Of a DNA stretch of 55,125 bases, positions 9,191-17,682 are shown piece after piece. Under the pieces are notes generated by a model. It made no database searches and had not been told where the DNA came from. It saw only the letters and a program-made list of their open reading frames with translations. The translations under genes were made by a program, and so were the position numbers. The DNA is from Roseicyclus sp. (lineage in GTDB: Bacteria > Pseudomonadota > Alphaproteobacteria > Rhodobacterales > Rhodobacteraceae), in NCBI GenBank assembly GCA_018401965.1, contig JAGYJU010000022.1:1-55125 (forward strand). The letters run 5' to 3'. Numbering within the stretch: position 1 is the first letter of the stretch; each line of letters begins with the position of its first letter.

Positions 9191-10609
9191 ATGACACAAA
9201 GCCTATCAACACGGATAGCTCAGGCCGGCAGTGCCGTGAACTTGCTGCGCAATTCGAGGGCCGGGATGTATGTCTACCCGGTGGTGGCGCCGGAATTCCG
9301 CAATTGGCGGAGCGAGCAGGCCGCCTGGCGCCAGAGCGCGGTTTTGTTCGACCAATGCCATCACATGGACGAGCTGATCGTCGAAGGGCCGCAGGCGACC
9401 GAATTCCTGTCGCATCACGGGATCAACCGCTTCGACAATTTCGGCCTGAACCGCGCCAAGCATTTCGTTCCGGTCACGCCGAACGGCCACGTGATCGGGG
9501 ATCACATCATCTTTCGGGAACGCGAGGATAAATATATTCTCGTCGGGCGTGCGCCGACGTCCAACTGGCTGATGTTCTGCGCCGCCTACGGGAGCTGGAA
9601 CGTGCGCCTGCGCTACGATCCCAGAAGCCCCTCGCGCCCGGAGGGCGAGCGCGTGCTGCGCGAACATTACCGCTTCCAGATCCAGGGCCCCGATGCGCCC
9701 AGGATCTTCGAGAAGATGAACGGCGGCCCTGTCCCCGAGATCAAGTTTTTCCATGTCGACTGGATCAACATCGGGTCAAAGCGGGTGCAGGCGCTGCGCC
9801 ATGGCATGTCGGGTGCCCCCGGTCTGGAAATCTGGGGGCCGTACAAGGACAAGGACTATATCCATGCGACCATCCTGCAGGCCGCGCAGGATGCGGGGGT
9901 TGACCTTGTTCAATGCGGCAGCCGTGCCTATTCGACCAACACGGTTGAATCGGGTTGGATCCCGTCGCCCTTGCCGGGTGTCTATACCGGCGATGGCATG
10001 CTCAAGGACTACCGCGATTGGTTGGGTGCCGACAGCTACGAGGCGGCGGGCGCCATCGGCGGGTCCTTCGTGTCCGACAACATCGAGGATTACTACGTCA
10101 ACCCCTTCGAGCTGGGCTATGATTTCTACATCGGCTGGACCAAGCCCGATTTCGTCGGCAAAGCCGCGCTGGCGGCGATGAAGGACAGCCCCAGGAACCG
10201 CAAGAAGGTGACGTTTGAATGGAACCGCGATGACGTGCTCAAGGTCATCGCCTCGGCCTTCGAGCCGGGCCTGCCCTACAAGTGGATCGACTTCCCCCAG
10301 CCCAACTATGCGTCCTCCAGCGCGGACAGGATCTGCCGCGACGATGGCACGATGGTCGGCATGTCGATGTTCAACGGCTACAGCTTCAATGAACGCTGCA
10401 TCCTGTCGCTGGGTGTCGTGGCGCAGGATGTGCAGGTGGGCGACCAGCTGACGCTTGTTTGGGGCGAGCCGGAAACCACCGGCAAGACCTCGACCGAGCC
10501 GCATCGCCAGACCGAGATCCGGGTGCGGGTCGCCCCCACGCCCTATGCGCAAGAAGCGCGCACCAGCTATGCCGATAGCTGGCGGTCAAAACCCGTGACC
10601 CAGGGCTGA
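9191..10609 (+). CDS. ligM: LigM-type tetrahydrofolate-dependent O-demethylase (vanillate/3-O-methylgallate)
   Basis: A 472-residue cytoplasmic protein of the GcvT fold. Length and sequence agree with LigM of sphingomonads (about 471 residues): LLRNSRAGMYVYPVVAPEF near the N-terminus, VLFDQCHHM, VPVTPNGHVIGDHIIF, GAPGLEIWGPY, VESGWIPSPLPGVYTGD and GAIGGSFVSDNIEDYYVNP. LigM moves the methyl group of vanillate or 3-O-methylgallate to tetrahydrofolate, giving protocatechuate or gallate plus 5-methyl-THF. This fits the adjacent feruloyl-CoA genes, whose product would be a vanillate-type acid. A strong GGGAGG precedes ATG 9191. The cluster motif seen at the other promoters was not found upstream, so control may differ. 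Substrate choice (vanillate or syringate) cannot be read from sequence. Confidence 0.85.
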   Translation: MTQSLSTRIAQAGSAVNLLRNSRAGMYVYPVVAPEFRNWRSEQAAWRQSAVLFDQCHHMDELIVEGPQATEFLSHHGINRFDNFGLNRAKHFVPVTPNGHVIGDHIIFREREDKYILVGRAPTSNWLMFCAAYGSWNVRLRYDPRSPSRPEGERVLREHYRFQIQGPDAPRIFEKMNGGPVPEIKFFHVDWINIGSKRVQALRHGMSGAPGLEIWGPYKDKDYIHATILQAAQDAGVDLVQCGSRAYSTNTVESGWIPSPLPGVYTGDGMLKDYRDWLGADSYEAAGAIGGSFVSDNIEDYYVNPFELGYDFYIGWTKPDFVGKAALAAMKDSPRNRKKVTFEWNRDDVLKVIASAFEPGLPYKWIDFPQPNYASSSADRICRDDGTMVGMSMFNGYSFNERCILSLGVVAQDVQVGDQLTLVWGEPETTGKTSTEPHRQTEIRVRVAPTPYAQEARTSYADSWRSKPVTQG

Positions 10610-10617
10610 CGCGGTTG

Positions 10618-10644
10618 GCCCGCGCGCCCATGCGGCGTGCGGGC
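10618..10644. terminator. GC-rich stem-loop between convergent gene ends
   Basis: GCCCGC (10618-10623) pairs with GCGGGC (10639-10644) in the 54-bp gap between ligM and the amidohydrolase gene. No T-run follows on either strand, so termination here is only a possibility. Confidence 0.3.
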
Positions 10645-10663
10645 TGCCCGGTTTGCGCGGCGC

Positions 10664-11554
10664 CTATGCCCCGCTTACCCCCAGAAGACGCATGGCGTTT
10701 TCCTTGAGGATCAGGGGGCGCACCTCGTCCTTGAAGGGGGCGGCCTTGAAATCGGCCAGCCAGCGGTCGGGCGTGATCGCGGGCCAGTCCGACCCGAAAA
10801 GCATTTTTGTCTTCAACAGGGAATTGGCGTAGCGGATGAAGATCTCGGGGAAGTATTTCGGCGACCATCCCGACATGTCGTAATAGACATTGGGCTTGTG
10901 CAGCGCGACAGCCAGGCCTTCCTCGGTCCAGGGAAAGGATGGGTGCGCCATCACGATTTTCAGGTCGGGGAAATCGACCGCGACATCATCCAGATGCATC
11001 GGGTTGGAATATTTCAACCGCATGCCCATGCCGCCGCGCATGCCCGACCCGACACCTGTTTGCCCGGTGTGAAACAGCGCGATGGCACCTTCTTCGGCGA
11101 TCGCCTCCAGCAGCGTGTAACAGGCCTCGCGGTCATTGGGAAAGAACCCCTGCATCGTGGGGTGGAACTTGAAACCGCGCACGCCGAAATCGCGCACCAG
11201 CCGCCGCGCCTCGCGCGCGCCGGCGCGTCCCTTGTGCGGATCGATCGAGGCGAAGGGGATCAGGATGTCGTCATTCTCGGCGCAAAGCCGCGCCACATCC
11301 TCGTTCGAATAGCGGTGAAACCCGGTTTCGCGTTCGGCATCGACGGGAAAGATAACGGCGGCGATGTTGCGTTCGCGGTAATAGGCGGCGGTCTGGACCA
11401 CGGTGGGCAACATGCCGTCGGCCCCGGCCGGGTTGCGGAAATAGGCGGCCATGCCGGTTTGAAACTCGGTATAGCCGTCATCGCGACAGGCGTTGCAGGG
11501 TTCTTCGGCATGGGTGTGGAAATCGATCGCCGTGATCTTGGAAAAGTCTACCAT
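10664..11554 (-). CDS. Amidohydrolase-family protein, probable beta-ketoacyl-CoA (hydroxyphenyl) hydrolase
   Basis: A 296-residue TIM-barrel metal-dependent hydrolase. Metal-binding landmarks are DFHTHAE near residue 11, the GFKFHPTMQGF strand, the histidine of ALFHTGQTG, MAHPSFPW, and the late aspartate in LFGSDWPA. This is the compact group (COG2159-like) that includes decarboxylases and the carbon-carbon hydrolases of the beta-oxidative hydroxycinnamate pathway, where the enzyme cuts 4-hydroxyphenyl-beta-ketopropionyl-CoA into a benzoic acid and acetyl-CoA. Position just downstream of the feruloyl-CoA synthetase gene on the same strand supports that role. Alternatives are an ACMSD-like decarboxylase or a lactonase. 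GGGACGGG precedes ATG 11554. Confidence 0.72.
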   Translation of the reverse strand: MVDFSKITAIDFHTHAEEPCNACRDDGYTEFQTGMAAYFRNPAGADGMLPTVVQTAAYYRERNIAAVIFPVDAERETGFHRYSNEDVARLCAENDDILIPFASIDPHKGRAGAREARRLVRDFGVRGFKFHPTMQGFFPNDREACYTLLEAIAEEGAIALFHTGQTGVGSGMRGGMGMRLKYSNPMHLDDVAVDFPDLKIVMAHPSFPWTEEGLAVALHKPNVYYDMSGWSPKYFPEIFIRYANSLLKTKMLFGSDWPAITPDRWLADFKAAPFKDEVRPLILKENAMRLLGVSGA

Positions 11555-11593
11555 GTTGCCCGTCCCGCGAGGATTTTGATCTGGTCCGCTCTC

Positions 11594-11614
11594 GTGTAAA
11601 ACTGTTAACTAACG
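11594..11614 (-). promoter_or_regulatory. Cluster motif site D (candidate MarR operator)
   Basis: Read on the minus strand the site contains AGTTAACAGTTTTACA, resembling GGTAAACAGTTTTGTC at 13584-13599. It lies 40 bp before the amidohydrolase start and contains the palindrome GTTAAC (11604-11609). Confidence 0.4.
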
Positions 11615-11644
11615 CACCGATAATCCATCACCCTGCGCCCTTCG

Positions 11645-13426
11645 TCAGACCGTGATGATGCCCGGCCCGTCCGCATATAGCGCCGCGATCAGATCGGCAA
11701 AACCCGCGCGCATCGCCCGTTGGTTGAGAGAGCCTTTTTCCGTGATCTCGCCCAGCTCGAAACTGGGGGGGCGCGGCAAGATGGCCGCGCGCCGGACCTG
11801 GCTGGCTGATCCGGTCGTGGATTTCGCCGCAAGCGCGAGGGCCTTGGCCAGAACCTCCATCCGCTCGGCCTCGGGCAGGGCCAGCGCGCGGTCCGACAAC
11901 AGCAAGAGCGCCCCCAGCTGCGCCGCGTTTTCGCCCACGATCACCGCGTCGCGCAATAGCCCGCCCATGGCATCGACCAGTGCCGCACGGACCGCGCCCA
12001 CCGCGACCCATGTTCCGGTGTTCAGCTTGAAATTCTCGGCCACGCGCCCGTCGAAAAAGAAGCCCTTGGAAAAATCGTCGGGGTCCGCCGGGCGCAGGGC
12101 ATCGCCCATGCGGTAGAAACCGTCTTCGTCAAAGGCCTCGGCGGTTCTTTCGGGGTCGCCGAAATAGCCGGGCGTGATGGTCGGCCCCTTGAGCCGCAGC
12201 TCCATCTTGCCGCCCGTGGGCACCAGCTTCATCGTCAGGCCACGCGCCGGCAGGCCCACATTGCCCGCCTTTTCCTGCACTTCGGTGCAGGCCAGCGCAA
12301 AGGGTGCCGTCTCGGTCGCGCCAAGGCCCGTGGCCAGCAACACCTCGCGGCCGGTCGTCTTGGCCGACAACCGGCGCAGTGCGTCCCAGGTGTGCTGTGC
12401 CATGCCCGCGCCCGCGTAGAACATCATGCCCAGATTGGCGAAAAACGTTTCCGCCAGCGCGGTGTCGGCCTCCAGCGCCTCGATCAGCATGTCCCAGCCG
12501 ACGGGCACGTTGAAATACCATGTGCAGCGGATTTCGTGCAGGTTGCGCAGGGTTTCGTGGAATTTGCCGGGCACGGGGCGGCCATCGTCGATGTAGAACG
12601 TGCCGCCATTGCTCAGCACAAGGTAGAAGACCTTGTTGCCGCCGGCCGTATGGTTCCACGGCGCCCAGTCCAGCACGACAGGCGGCGATTTCTCCAGGAA
12701 CCGGTAGCAATCGCGCACCATCGCCTGCATCGCGCAGATCATGGTGTTGGTGTTGATCACCGCCTTGGGGGTGCCGGTCGATCCGGAGGTGAAGAGATAT
12801 TTCACCACCGTGTCGCCGGTCAGGCGCGCCCGCGCGCGGTCTGCCAGGGCGGGATCGCCCGACAAAAGAGCGTCGAACTGCACCGCCCCGGCGGGGGGCG
12901 CATCCCGCGCGATCACCGTTCGGCCAGCGGCGGCCAGCGATGCAAAGGCACCGGCAAAGGCCGCGCCATCCTGGGCAAAGATCGCGCCGGGGCGCAGGGT
13001 TGCCGCGATGTCCTTGAGCTTGCCGTGATCCTTGGACACCAGCGCATAGGCGGGCGACACCGGCGCATAGGGAATGCCCGTGTAAAAACAGGCAGCCCCC
13101 AGAAGCGCGTGTTCGAGGCTGTTTTCCGACAAGATCAGCAATGGCCGGTCCGGCCCCAGCCCAAGCGCCAGAAGCGCCCCACCGATGGCCTTGGCCTGTG
13201 TGCGGGCCGCGCCATAGCCGAGGTGCCGCCAATCGCCGCCCGTGTCGCGGCGTGCGATCCATGTCCGGTCGGGCGTCGTTTCGGCCCATTTGTCCAGATA
13301 ATCGGCCAGGGTCGGCAGATAGGCGGGAAGTTCGCCGGTCTGGGCCATGACGATGGTGCCGTCTTCGTGGCGTTCATAGATGAATTCGGGCTGCCAGAAA
13401 TCGGTCTTGTCCAGGCTGTTACGCAT
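11645..13426 (-). CDS. fcs: Feruloyl-CoA synthetase (hydroxycinnamate-CoA ligase)
   Basis: A 593-residue adenylate-forming enzyme. The AMP-binding P-loop KYLFTSGSTGTPKAV is at about residues 209-223, followed by LDWAPWNHTAGGNKVF and NGGTFYIDDGRP, which are features of the feruloyl-CoA synthase subgroup, and ATGLGATETAPFA before the C-terminal subdomain. It would activate ferulate, p-coumarate or caffeate with ATP and CoA. The ending, with ITEKGSLNQRAM, retains a lysine in the place used for adenylate formation. It is divergent from the acyl-CoA dehydrogenase gene across a 326-bp region with two operator-like sites and is followed on its strand by the hydrolase gene. The ribosome site before ATG 13426 is weak. 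Confidence 0.85.
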   Translation of the reverse strand: MRNSLDKTDFWQPEFIYERHEDGTIVMAQTGELPAYLPTLADYLDKWAETTPDRTWIARRDTGGDWRHLGYGAARTQAKAIGGALLALGLGPDRPLLILSENSLEHALLGAACFYTGIPYAPVSPAYALVSKDHGKLKDIAATLRPGAIFAQDGAAFAGAFASLAAAGRTVIARDAPPAGAVQFDALLSGDPALADRARARLTGDTVVKYLFTSGSTGTPKAVINTNTMICAMQAMVRDCYRFLEKSPPVVLDWAPWNHTAGGNKVFYLVLSNGGTFYIDDGRPVPGKFHETLRNLHEIRCTWYFNVPVGWDMLIEALEADTALAETFFANLGMMFYAGAGMAQHTWDALRRLSAKTTGREVLLATGLGATETAPFALACTEVQEKAGNVGLPARGLTMKLVPTGGKMELRLKGPTITPGYFGDPERTAEAFDEDGFYRMGDALRPADPDDFSKGFFFDGRVAENFKLNTGTWVAVGAVRAALVDAMGGLLRDAVIVGENAAQLGALLLLSDRALALPEAERMEVLAKALALAAKSTTGSASQVRRAAILPRPPSFELGEITEKGSLNQRAMRAGFADLIAALYADGPGIITV

Positions 13427-13575
13427 CTTTTACGCTGAACCTCGTGTCAACTGGGCGCCCTGCGGATGACAGCGTCGCGGCAAGGGGGGCCGTTCGGCAT
13501 CGTGTCTGGCGCGATGGGCAACGTCTTGGCCATGATCCGTGCCCCCGAGCTATTGCCGTGACCATATCAAATCAT

Positions 13576-13604
13576 GTTCTATGGGTAAACAGTTTTGTCG
13601 GTTA
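13576..13604. promoter_or_regulatory. Cluster motif site A (candidate MarR operator)
   Basis: GTTCTA, a 10-base spacer, then GTTTTGTCGG. The same two blocks recur at 20238-20262 with a 9-base spacer. It lies between the divergent fcs (-) and acyl-CoA dehydrogenase (+) genes, in a gene-free stretch of 326 bp (13427-13752) that otherwise shows only site E. Confidence 0.5.
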
Positions 13605-13703
13605 GCAAAAATCGGCCATCCACCCCTGTCTTGCGGCGATCGCGGGCCTGGGCGGCCGTTGATCCCCCGCCTGCGCGCGGCAGTCTTGCCCACCCGTGGT
13701 CCG

Positions 13704-13734
13704 TAACGTAGCATAACGGTTACAGCGGTTAACG
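13704..13734. promoter_or_regulatory. Cluster motif site E (candidate MarR operator)
   Basis: AACGGTTACAGCGGTTAACG (13715-13734) preceded by GTAACG. It has two CGGTTA(A/C) half sites like the CGGTTAACA of site C, and lies directly upstream of the acyl-CoA dehydrogenase start. Weaker than sites A to C. Confidence 0.35.
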
Positions 13735-13752
13735 AAAGTGAGGCCGATCAAG

Positions 13753-15306
13753 ATGATCCCCTTTGCGGCGCCCAGCGACGACATCCTGTTTTCCATGCGC
13801 GTCGTGGCCGATGCAGCGGGGCTTGCGGCCTGGGATGATGATCTTGCACAAGATATCCTGCAGGCCTTCGCCCGCTTTGCCGAGGCGGAACTTGCACCGA
13901 TCAATGCGCGCGGGGATCGGGCGGGCTGCGTGCTGGATCAAGGCCGGGTGCGGATGCCTTCGGGCTTTGCAGAGGTCTATGCCCAGGTGGCGGCGATGGG
14001 CTGGCAAGGGCTGAGCGCGCCCGAACCCTATGGCGGCATGGGGCAGGGGCCGCTGGTGGCGGCCATGGTGTCCGAGGTGTTCTCGGGGGCGAACCATGCG
14101 CTCCAGATGCTGTGCAATCTCGTGCCGGGCGCGATCGCCACGCTGCTTGCCCATGGCACAGACAGGCAACAGGCCGAGTGGATCCCGCGATTGGCCAGCG
14201 GCGCGGCGCTGTCGACGATGTGCCTGACAGAGCCCGGTGCCGGGTCCGATCTGTCGCGGATCCGCACGCGCGCGCAGCCGGGGCCGGGCGGTTGGACGCT
14301 CACGGGCGAAAAGATCTTCATCTCGGGCGGGGATCAGGATTTGTCCGAAGATATTCTGCACCTTGTCCTGGCGCGCAGCGGCGCGGTCGAAGAGGGGGTG
14401 AAAGGACTGTCCCTGTTCCTGACGGCGCGGTCCATGGCGGGTTCATCCGTCGCCGTCACGCGGATCGAGGACAAGTTGGGGCTTCATGCCTCGCCCACCT
14501 GCCAGATGTCATTCGCTGCCGCCCCAGCCGAACTGATCGGGGCCGAAGGGGCAGGGCTGAAGGCGATGTTCACCCTGATGAACCACGCAAGGCTTGATGT
14601 CGCGTTGCAGGGCGTGGCCCATGCCGCCCGTGCCCATGCCATCGCGGCCGCCTATGCCGGGGGGCGCGTGCAGGGCCGCGGGCCCGAGGGGCGTGACGCG
14701 GTCCTGTGCGATCATGCCGATGTGCGGCGCATGCTCGACACGCAGCGCAGCCTCGCCATGGGCGCGCGCGGCATGGCCCATATCGCATTGGTCGAAATGG
14801 TGCGCGGCGATGCGCCCGCGCTGGTGGATTTCCTGACGCCGGTCTGCAAGGTGTTTTGTTCCCAGGCCGGTATCCGCGCCGCCGATCTCGGAATACAGAT
14901 CCTGGGCGGCTACGGCTACCTGGAAGATTACGGCGTCGCGCAGACCTGGCGGGATGCACGGATCACGGCGATCTACGAAGGCACCAACGGCATACATGCG
15001 CTTGCGACCGCAACGCGGGGCCTGCAGGTGCAGGGCGGCGCGGGGGCCGATGCCTTTGATGCGCTGATCGGCCGGTTGACCGATCACCCGTCTGTCATGG
15101 CCCTGCGAGAGGCCTGGCGGCACAGGCGCGCCGAGGTCCTTGCCAGCCCGACGCCGGCCGAACTTGCCCCCGCGTTCATGGGCCTGACGGGGGAGCTGTT
15201 TCACCATGCCGTCTGGGCGCGGATCGGGGCCCTGGGCGGGCGCGATGACCTGGCCCGGCTTGCCGCACGGGTTCTGTCCGGCGCCTGCGGGCGGGCGGGC
15301 ATCTAG
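13753..15306 (+). CDS. Acyl-CoA dehydrogenase, aromatic-cluster associated
   Basis: A 517-residue flavoprotein. It has the acyl-CoA dehydrogenase signatures MCLTEPGAGSDLSRI (FAD contact), KIFISGGDQDLSED, and the C-terminal ITAIYEGTNGIHAL, in which the glutamate of YEGTNG is the catalytic base in the larger DmdC/FadE-like subgroup. It would oxidise an acyl-CoA to the enoyl-CoA with an electron-transfer flavoprotein. In this cluster a dihydro-hydroxycinnamoyl-CoA (phenylpropionyl-CoA) is a reasonable substrate, feeding the same crotonase; this is inference. ATG 13753 is chosen for the GTGAGG nine bases upstream; a GTG at 13738 is possible. It overlaps the convergent DUF3237 gene by 4 bp. Confidence 0.83.
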   Translation: MIPFAAPSDDILFSMRVVADAAGLAAWDDDLAQDILQAFARFAEAELAPINARGDRAGCVLDQGRVRMPSGFAEVYAQVAAMGWQGLSAPEPYGGMGQGPLVAAMVSEVFSGANHALQMLCNLVPGAIATLLAHGTDRQQAEWIPRLASGAALSTMCLTEPGAGSDLSRIRTRAQPGPGGWTLTGEKIFISGGDQDLSEDILHLVLARSGAVEEGVKGLSLFLTARSMAGSSVAVTRIEDKLGLHASPTCQMSFAAAPAELIGAEGAGLKAMFTLMNHARLDVALQGVAHAARAHAIAAAYAGGRVQGRGPEGRDAVLCDHADVRRMLDTQRSLAMGARGMAHIALVEMVRGDAPALVDFLTPVCKVFCSQAGIRAADLGIQILGGYGYLEDYGVAQTWRDARITAIYEGTNGIHALATATRGLQVQGGAGADAFDALIGRLTDHPSVMALREAWRHRRAEVLASPTPAELAPAFMGLTGELFHHAVWARIGALGGRDDLARLAARVLSGACGRAGI

Positions 15307-15767
15307 CGCAGGGCGAAAAGATCGATCCGGACGCTGTTTGCCGCACGCGCCCCGGTGCCCACGAACAATGTCCTGTTGACCCATGCATAGCGCGGATCGC
15401 CGGTTTCAAGCCGGGCATGGGTGCGCATGTAATAGCTGTCGGGGTCGACCTGTTCGCCGCGACCGATGGCGTCGATCACCGCCTTGGGGCCGTGACGATA
15501 GCCGTAGTTGCAGATCTCGATCGTGGCCCCGTCATGGGTTTCCATGGCGTAGCGGGTGTCAAGCTCGGCCATGCCATCGGCAAGGATCGTCTGCCAATCC
15601 GCGCCGAGGGTGAGGATGCGACCCGACAATTCGGGGCCGCTGACCGTACCGCCGATGATCGGTATGATGCGGCGATGCCCCGCGCGCCCCGGTCCCATGG
15701 AAAGGATCGGGCCCAATTCGACCATCAAGGTGCACACGGGCTGAAGGTTGGGGGCAGGGATATCCAT
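15303..15767 (-). CDS. DUF3237 family protein
   Basis: A 154-residue protein without signal peptide or membrane segment. The pattern fits DUF3237 (UPF0311): start with VCTLMVELGPILSMGPG, then GGTVSGPELSGRILTLGADWQ, RYAMETHDGATIEICNYGYRHGP, and an end with DPRYAWVNRTLFVGTG. Proteins of this family form a small beta barrel with no settled function and often lie in aromatic or acyl-CoA catabolic clusters. It is divergent from the MarR gene over an 80-bp gap containing site C, so it is probably under the same control. Its stop overlaps the acyl-CoA dehydrogenase stop by 4 bp in a tail-to-tail arrangement. Confidence 0.75.
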   Translation of the reverse strand: MDIPAPNLQPVCTLMVELGPILSMGPGRAGHRRIIPIIGGTVSGPELSGRILTLGADWQTILADGMAELDTRYAMETHDGATIEICNYGYRHGPKAVIDAIGRGEQVDPDSYYMRTHARLETGDPRYAWVNRTLFVGTGARAANSVRIDLFALR

Positions 15768-15787
15768 GGTCGATGAGCCGGTTGATT

Positions 15788-15811
15788 GTTTCTACGGTTA
15801 ACAATATAGAA
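15788..15811. promoter_or_regulatory. Cluster motif site C (candidate MarR operator, autoregulation)
   Basis: TTCTA (15790-15794) and TAGAA (15807-15811) are inverted arms around CGGTTAACAATA. The block TTCTACGG matches site B and the GGTTAAC core matches sites D and E. It sits between the divergent DUF3237 and MarR genes. Confidence 0.5.
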
Positions 15812-15846
15812 GGCAAGTGACTGGCAGACAAGCAACGAGGGACAGC

Positions 15847-16320
15847 ATGGCACACGCGACCGCCGCACGTCAGGGCGCGCAGACATCGCCCGAGGATCAT
15901 GCCGATCTCGAGGATCTGGTGGGGTACAATCTCAAGCGGGCCTATGTCATCGTCGATGCGGATTTCCGGCGTGCGCTTGGTGAGGACGGGCTTGCGCCCC
16001 GGGTGTTTTCCGCGCTGTCGCTGATCGTGCATATCCCCGACATCACCCAAAGCGATCTGGCGCGCAGGCTTGGCATCGAGCGGTCGGGGCTTGTGGCCAT
16101 CACCGACGACCTGGAGGCGCGCGGCTTTGTCATCCGCCAACCCGTGCCCGGCGATCGTCGCGTCCAGGCGCTTGCCGCGACTAAGGCCGGCAAGGCCGCC
16201 TACCTGGAGGCGTTGCAGACCGTGCGCGCCCATGAGGCGCGGTTGCTGTCGGACCTGTCGCCCGCCGAGGCCGAGACACTGGTCGGCCTGCTGCGCAAGA
16301 TCCGGCAGATCGGCGATTGA
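15847..16320 (+). CDS. MarR-family regulator of hydroxycinnamate genes (CouR/FerR/HcaR-like)
   Basis: A 157-residue MarR repressor type protein. After a short tail it has the dimerisation helix EDLVGYNLKRAYVIVDADF, a winged helix (QSDLARRLGIERSGLVAITDDLEARG) and the wing with the conserved arginine pair (PGDRRVQALAATKAG). The YNLKRAY helix is characteristic of the CouR/FerR group, which repress ferulate or p-coumarate genes and let go on binding the CoA thioester. ATG 15847 is chosen because GAGGGA lies 5 bases upstream; a GTG at 15817 would add ten residues. Site C upstream suggests autoregulation. The ligand is inferred from neighbours, not proved. Confidence 0.82.
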   Translation: MAHATAARQGAQTSPEDHADLEDLVGYNLKRAYVIVDADFRRALGEDGLAPRVFSALSLIVHIPDITQSDLARRLGIERSGLVAITDDLEARGFVIRQPVPGDRRVQALAATKAGKAAYLEALQTVRAHEARLLSDLSPAEAETLVGLLRKIRQIGD

Positions 16321-16345
16321 CGCCGCACCCTTGCGCGATCCGCCG

Positions 16346-17674
16346 CTAGAGCGCGTCGATCACCCAGACCAGCCAGAGCGTGATGGCCGGAAAGGCGGCG
16401 AGCACCGCCACCCGGATGATATCGGTGACCACGAAGGGCAGGGCGCCCTTGTAGGTCTGCACGATGGGCGTATCCTTGGCCATGGCGTTGATGATGAACA
16501 AATTCATCCCCACGGGTGGCGTGATCAGCCCGACCTCGACCACGATCAGCACGAGGATGCCGAACCAGATCCCGAAATCCGCCGGGCTCATCCCGAAATC
16601 GAGCGCCGACATGATCGGGAAGATGATCGGAACCGTCAGCAAGACCATCGACAGGCTGTCCATCACGCAGCCGAAGACAAGGTACATCAGCAGCACGAGC
16701 ATCAGGATGACCCATGGCGTGAAGCCCTGTCCGCCCACCCAATCCGAGGCGATCTGGGGCAGCTGGGTCAGCGACAGGAAATTGTTGTAGATGCCTGCAC
16801 CCAGCACGATCAGGAAGATCATGCCCGATGCGGCGGCCGTGGACAGGATCGCCTGGCGCAATTTGCCCCATGTCATCTCGCCGGTGGCGAGTGCCGCGAT
16901 CCCGGTGCCCGCCGCGCCCACGGCGGCGGCCTCGGTCGGGGTGAAGATCCCGGCATAGATTCCGCCCACCACCACGACGAAGATCGTGATGACCGGCCAG
17001 ACCTTGCCCAGCACCCGGAGCCGTTCCCCCCATGGCACCCGGTCCTTCACCATCGCGCTGTTGGGGGAAACCCTGACCCAGATCGCGATCACGACCATGT
17101 AGCCAATGGCGGCGAGAATACCGGGCAGAAGAGCGGCAACAAACAGCTTCTCGATGTTCTGCTCGGCCAGGATCGCGTAGATCACGAGGATCACGCTGGG
17201 CGGGATCAGGATGCCAAGCGTGCCCCCGGCCGCCAGCGCCCCCGTCGACAGCGACCCGGGGTAGCCGTAGCGCCGCAATTCCGGCAAGGCCACCTGGCCC
17301 ATGGTCGAGGCGGTGGCCAGCGACGAGCCGCAGATCGCCCCGAACCCCGCACAGGCCCCGATGGCGGCCATGGCGACGCCGCCCTTGCGGTGGCCCAGAA
17401 ACGTTTCGGCCGCGCGGAACAGCGCCCGCGACATGCCGGAAAGCGTTGCGAACTGGCCCATCAGCAGAAACAGCGGGATGATCGAGAAGGAATAATTCGA
17501 AAACGTGCCATAGGTCAGCGTCTTCAGCTGGTTGAGTGTCATCATCGGCGTGCCGATGACCATCCATGTGCCGCCGACGCCGATGGCGATCATCGCCAAT
17601 GCGATGGGCGCGCGCAGGAACACCAGCGCCAGCAGGACGGGAAAGGACCACAGGGCGATCTCGATATTGGACAT
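16346..17674 (-). CDS. TRAP transporter large permease (DctM), aromatic cluster
   Basis: A 442-residue inner-membrane protein with about 12 helices and the DctM motifs MSRALFRAAETFLG, GSSLATASTMGQVALPELRRYGY, GGTLGILIPPSVILVIYAI and VEVGLITPPVGMNLFIINA. It is the last gene of a minus-strand run crotonase, binding protein, DctQ, DctM. AGGAAA precedes ATG 17674; an extension to 17728 would run back over the dctQ gene. It ends 25 bp from the convergent MarR gene. In context it resembles the TarPQM type of TRAP system used for lignin-derived hydroxycinnamates in Rhodopseudomonas palustris; orthology is not shown by sequence inspection alone. Confidence 0.88.
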   Translation of the reverse strand: MSNIEIALWSFPVLLALVFLRAPIALAMIAIGVGGTWMVIGTPMMTLNQLKTLTYGTFSNYSFSIIPLFLLMGQFATLSGMSRALFRAAETFLGHRKGGVAMAAIGACAGFGAICGSSLATASTMGQVALPELRRYGYPGSLSTGALAAGGTLGILIPPSVILVIYAILAEQNIEKLFVAALLPGILAAIGYMVVIAIWVRVSPNSAMVKDRVPWGERLRVLGKVWPVITIFVVVVGGIYAGIFTPTEAAAVGAAGTGIAALATGEMTWGKLRQAILSTAAASGMIFLIVLGAGIYNNFLSLTQLPQIASDWVGGQGFTPWVILMLVLLMYLVFGCVMDSLSMVLLTVPIIFPIMSALDFGMSPADFGIWFGILVLIVVEVGLITPPVGMNLFIINAMAKDTPIVQTYKGALPFVVTDIIRVAVLAAFPAITLWLVWVIDAL

Positions 17675-17682
17675 GATGTTTC

